DNA of 18,312 nucleotides from Zygnema cylindricum (taxonomy: Eukaryota > Streptophyta > Zygnematophyceae > Zygnematales > Zygnemataceae): positions 64,001 through 82,312 of the forward strand of contig JBBHKE010001992.1 in assembly GCA_037447655.1 (NCBI GenBank), in the 5' to 3' direction. Shown piece after piece: positions 17,641-18,312 of this stretch. Below the pieces are notes generated by a model. The model had not been told where the DNA came from. It made no database searches and saw only the letters and a list, made by a program, of their open reading frames with translations. The first letter of the stretch is position 1. Every line of letters begins with the position of its first letter. The position numbers and the translations under genes are program-made.

Positions 17641-18312
17641 AGAGTGCCGACTCTTAACTTGATATAAACCCAAATGACTGACCCCTTGACAATCAGAACC
17701 CAAATATAGATTCACCCCTGTGAAATAAGACTTTCTGTGTGGTCAGTTCCACTACAGAATGCAAAGTTAGAATATGAGATTTGGACACATTCACCCACTT
17801 TGACTTTCCCTTTCAAATGCAGCCACCCTGGCAGACAAAAACTCTGACCAACTTCACCCCTATGTAGCTTGGACTCCCTTGAGTCCGCAACAAAAAGAAT
17901 TTCTGAAAATGGTCAAGTAAATTGATAGCTTTGGCTGCCCAAAGTTAGCCATTTATACAAGATGCTCTCTGGGAGAGGCGACTAGCTACTCAAAATATTC
18001 TAAGTCCTATTCTCACTCTAAGACCTTATCCACTGACGTACGGCACCAATCATATCATTGTACCGTACAGATAAGTACAGGTGCCGGTGTACTTTATGTA
18101 CGACAATCGTACGATATGGCTGAAATGTCAACACATGTCATATATCTATTTGTTCCCGTAATCTCCGGTGTCGCCGCAATCCAATGTTGACGTGCCATGT
18201 GTCATCCTATGTGGTGATGACCGCAAACCGCCAAAAGTACATATCCCGCGATCGCGGCGTCTATCGTGGCCGTCCGATCAAATCCGGCTATATTGCTAGC
18301 CGTTGAAAATAG
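17641..18312. other. Right-edge non-coding DNA with palindromes
   Basis: From 17640 to 18000 the sequence contains no recognised gene. From about 18035 it becomes richer in GC and short palindromes: GTACGG...CCGTAC (18038-18068), CGGCACC with GGTGCCG (18041-18047 and 18080-18086), and CCGCGATCGCGG (18246-18257). It ends in a GGCCGTCCGATCAAATCCGG-type stretch that recalls plant promoter-proximal or MITE sequence. A gene or element may begin beyond the right edge. Confidence 0.45.
18246..18257. repeat. GC-rich 12-bp perfect palindrome
   Basis: CCGCGATCGCGG, perfectly self-complementary and standing out from AT-rich surroundings. It may be part of an element end or a promoter-proximal motif. 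Confidence 0.85.

Overview
The window looks like nuclear DNA of a plant-lineage (streptophyte) eukaryote. It is AT-rich and has a gene split by consensus GT-AG introns of about 1.5 to 2.6 kb, an AATAAA signal, a decayed Ty1/copia LTR retrotransposon, a LINE, a MITE-like hairpin and a long (TA)n microsatellite. Nothing bacterial is present: no operons, and no long open frame outside exons and transposon debris. I cannot name the species. The LINE C-terminal domain resembles elements I associate with non-seed plants and charophyte algae, but that is only an impression.

The left 10.7 kb is mostly one forward-strand gene whose 5' end lies left of the window. Five exons (1144-1273, 3919-4331, 6048-6265, 7731-7927, 10137-10347) join with matching codon phases at all four junctions and give 389 residues followed by a stop. 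The product has an Ig/filamin-like strand segment, then an NXPE / PC-esterase (SGNH-hydrolase-like) domain with a GDSH nucleophile motif and a C-terminal D-x-H motif. Proteins of this superfamily modify glycans by acyl transfer or hydrolysis in the secretory pathway. The substrate here cannot be read from the sequence.

Intron 1 holds a broken, internally deleted Ty1/copia element (protease, integrase and RNase H remnants, polypurine tract, 3' LTR) that ends close to the exon 2 acceptor. Introns 2 to 4 hold unclassified repeats and hairpins. The last exon is tandemly duplicated. A second copy of its catalytic-His segment, still open and with mainly conservative changes, lies in the predicted 3' UTR ahead of AATAAA at 10661.

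From 10.7 to 13.7 kb the DNA is non-coding: a GGA-rich purine tract (11268-11390), a foldback/MITE-like element with a nearly perfect 37-bp inner stem (12219-12444), a degenerate minisatellite (12634-12791), and (TA)68 (13553-13688). From 13.69 to about 16.09 kb a decayed LINE lies on the minus strand. Its reverse transcriptase and C-terminal region are recognisable, and its 3' end abuts the TA tract. The last 2.2 kb contain nothing I can assign to a gene, only palindromes near the right edge.
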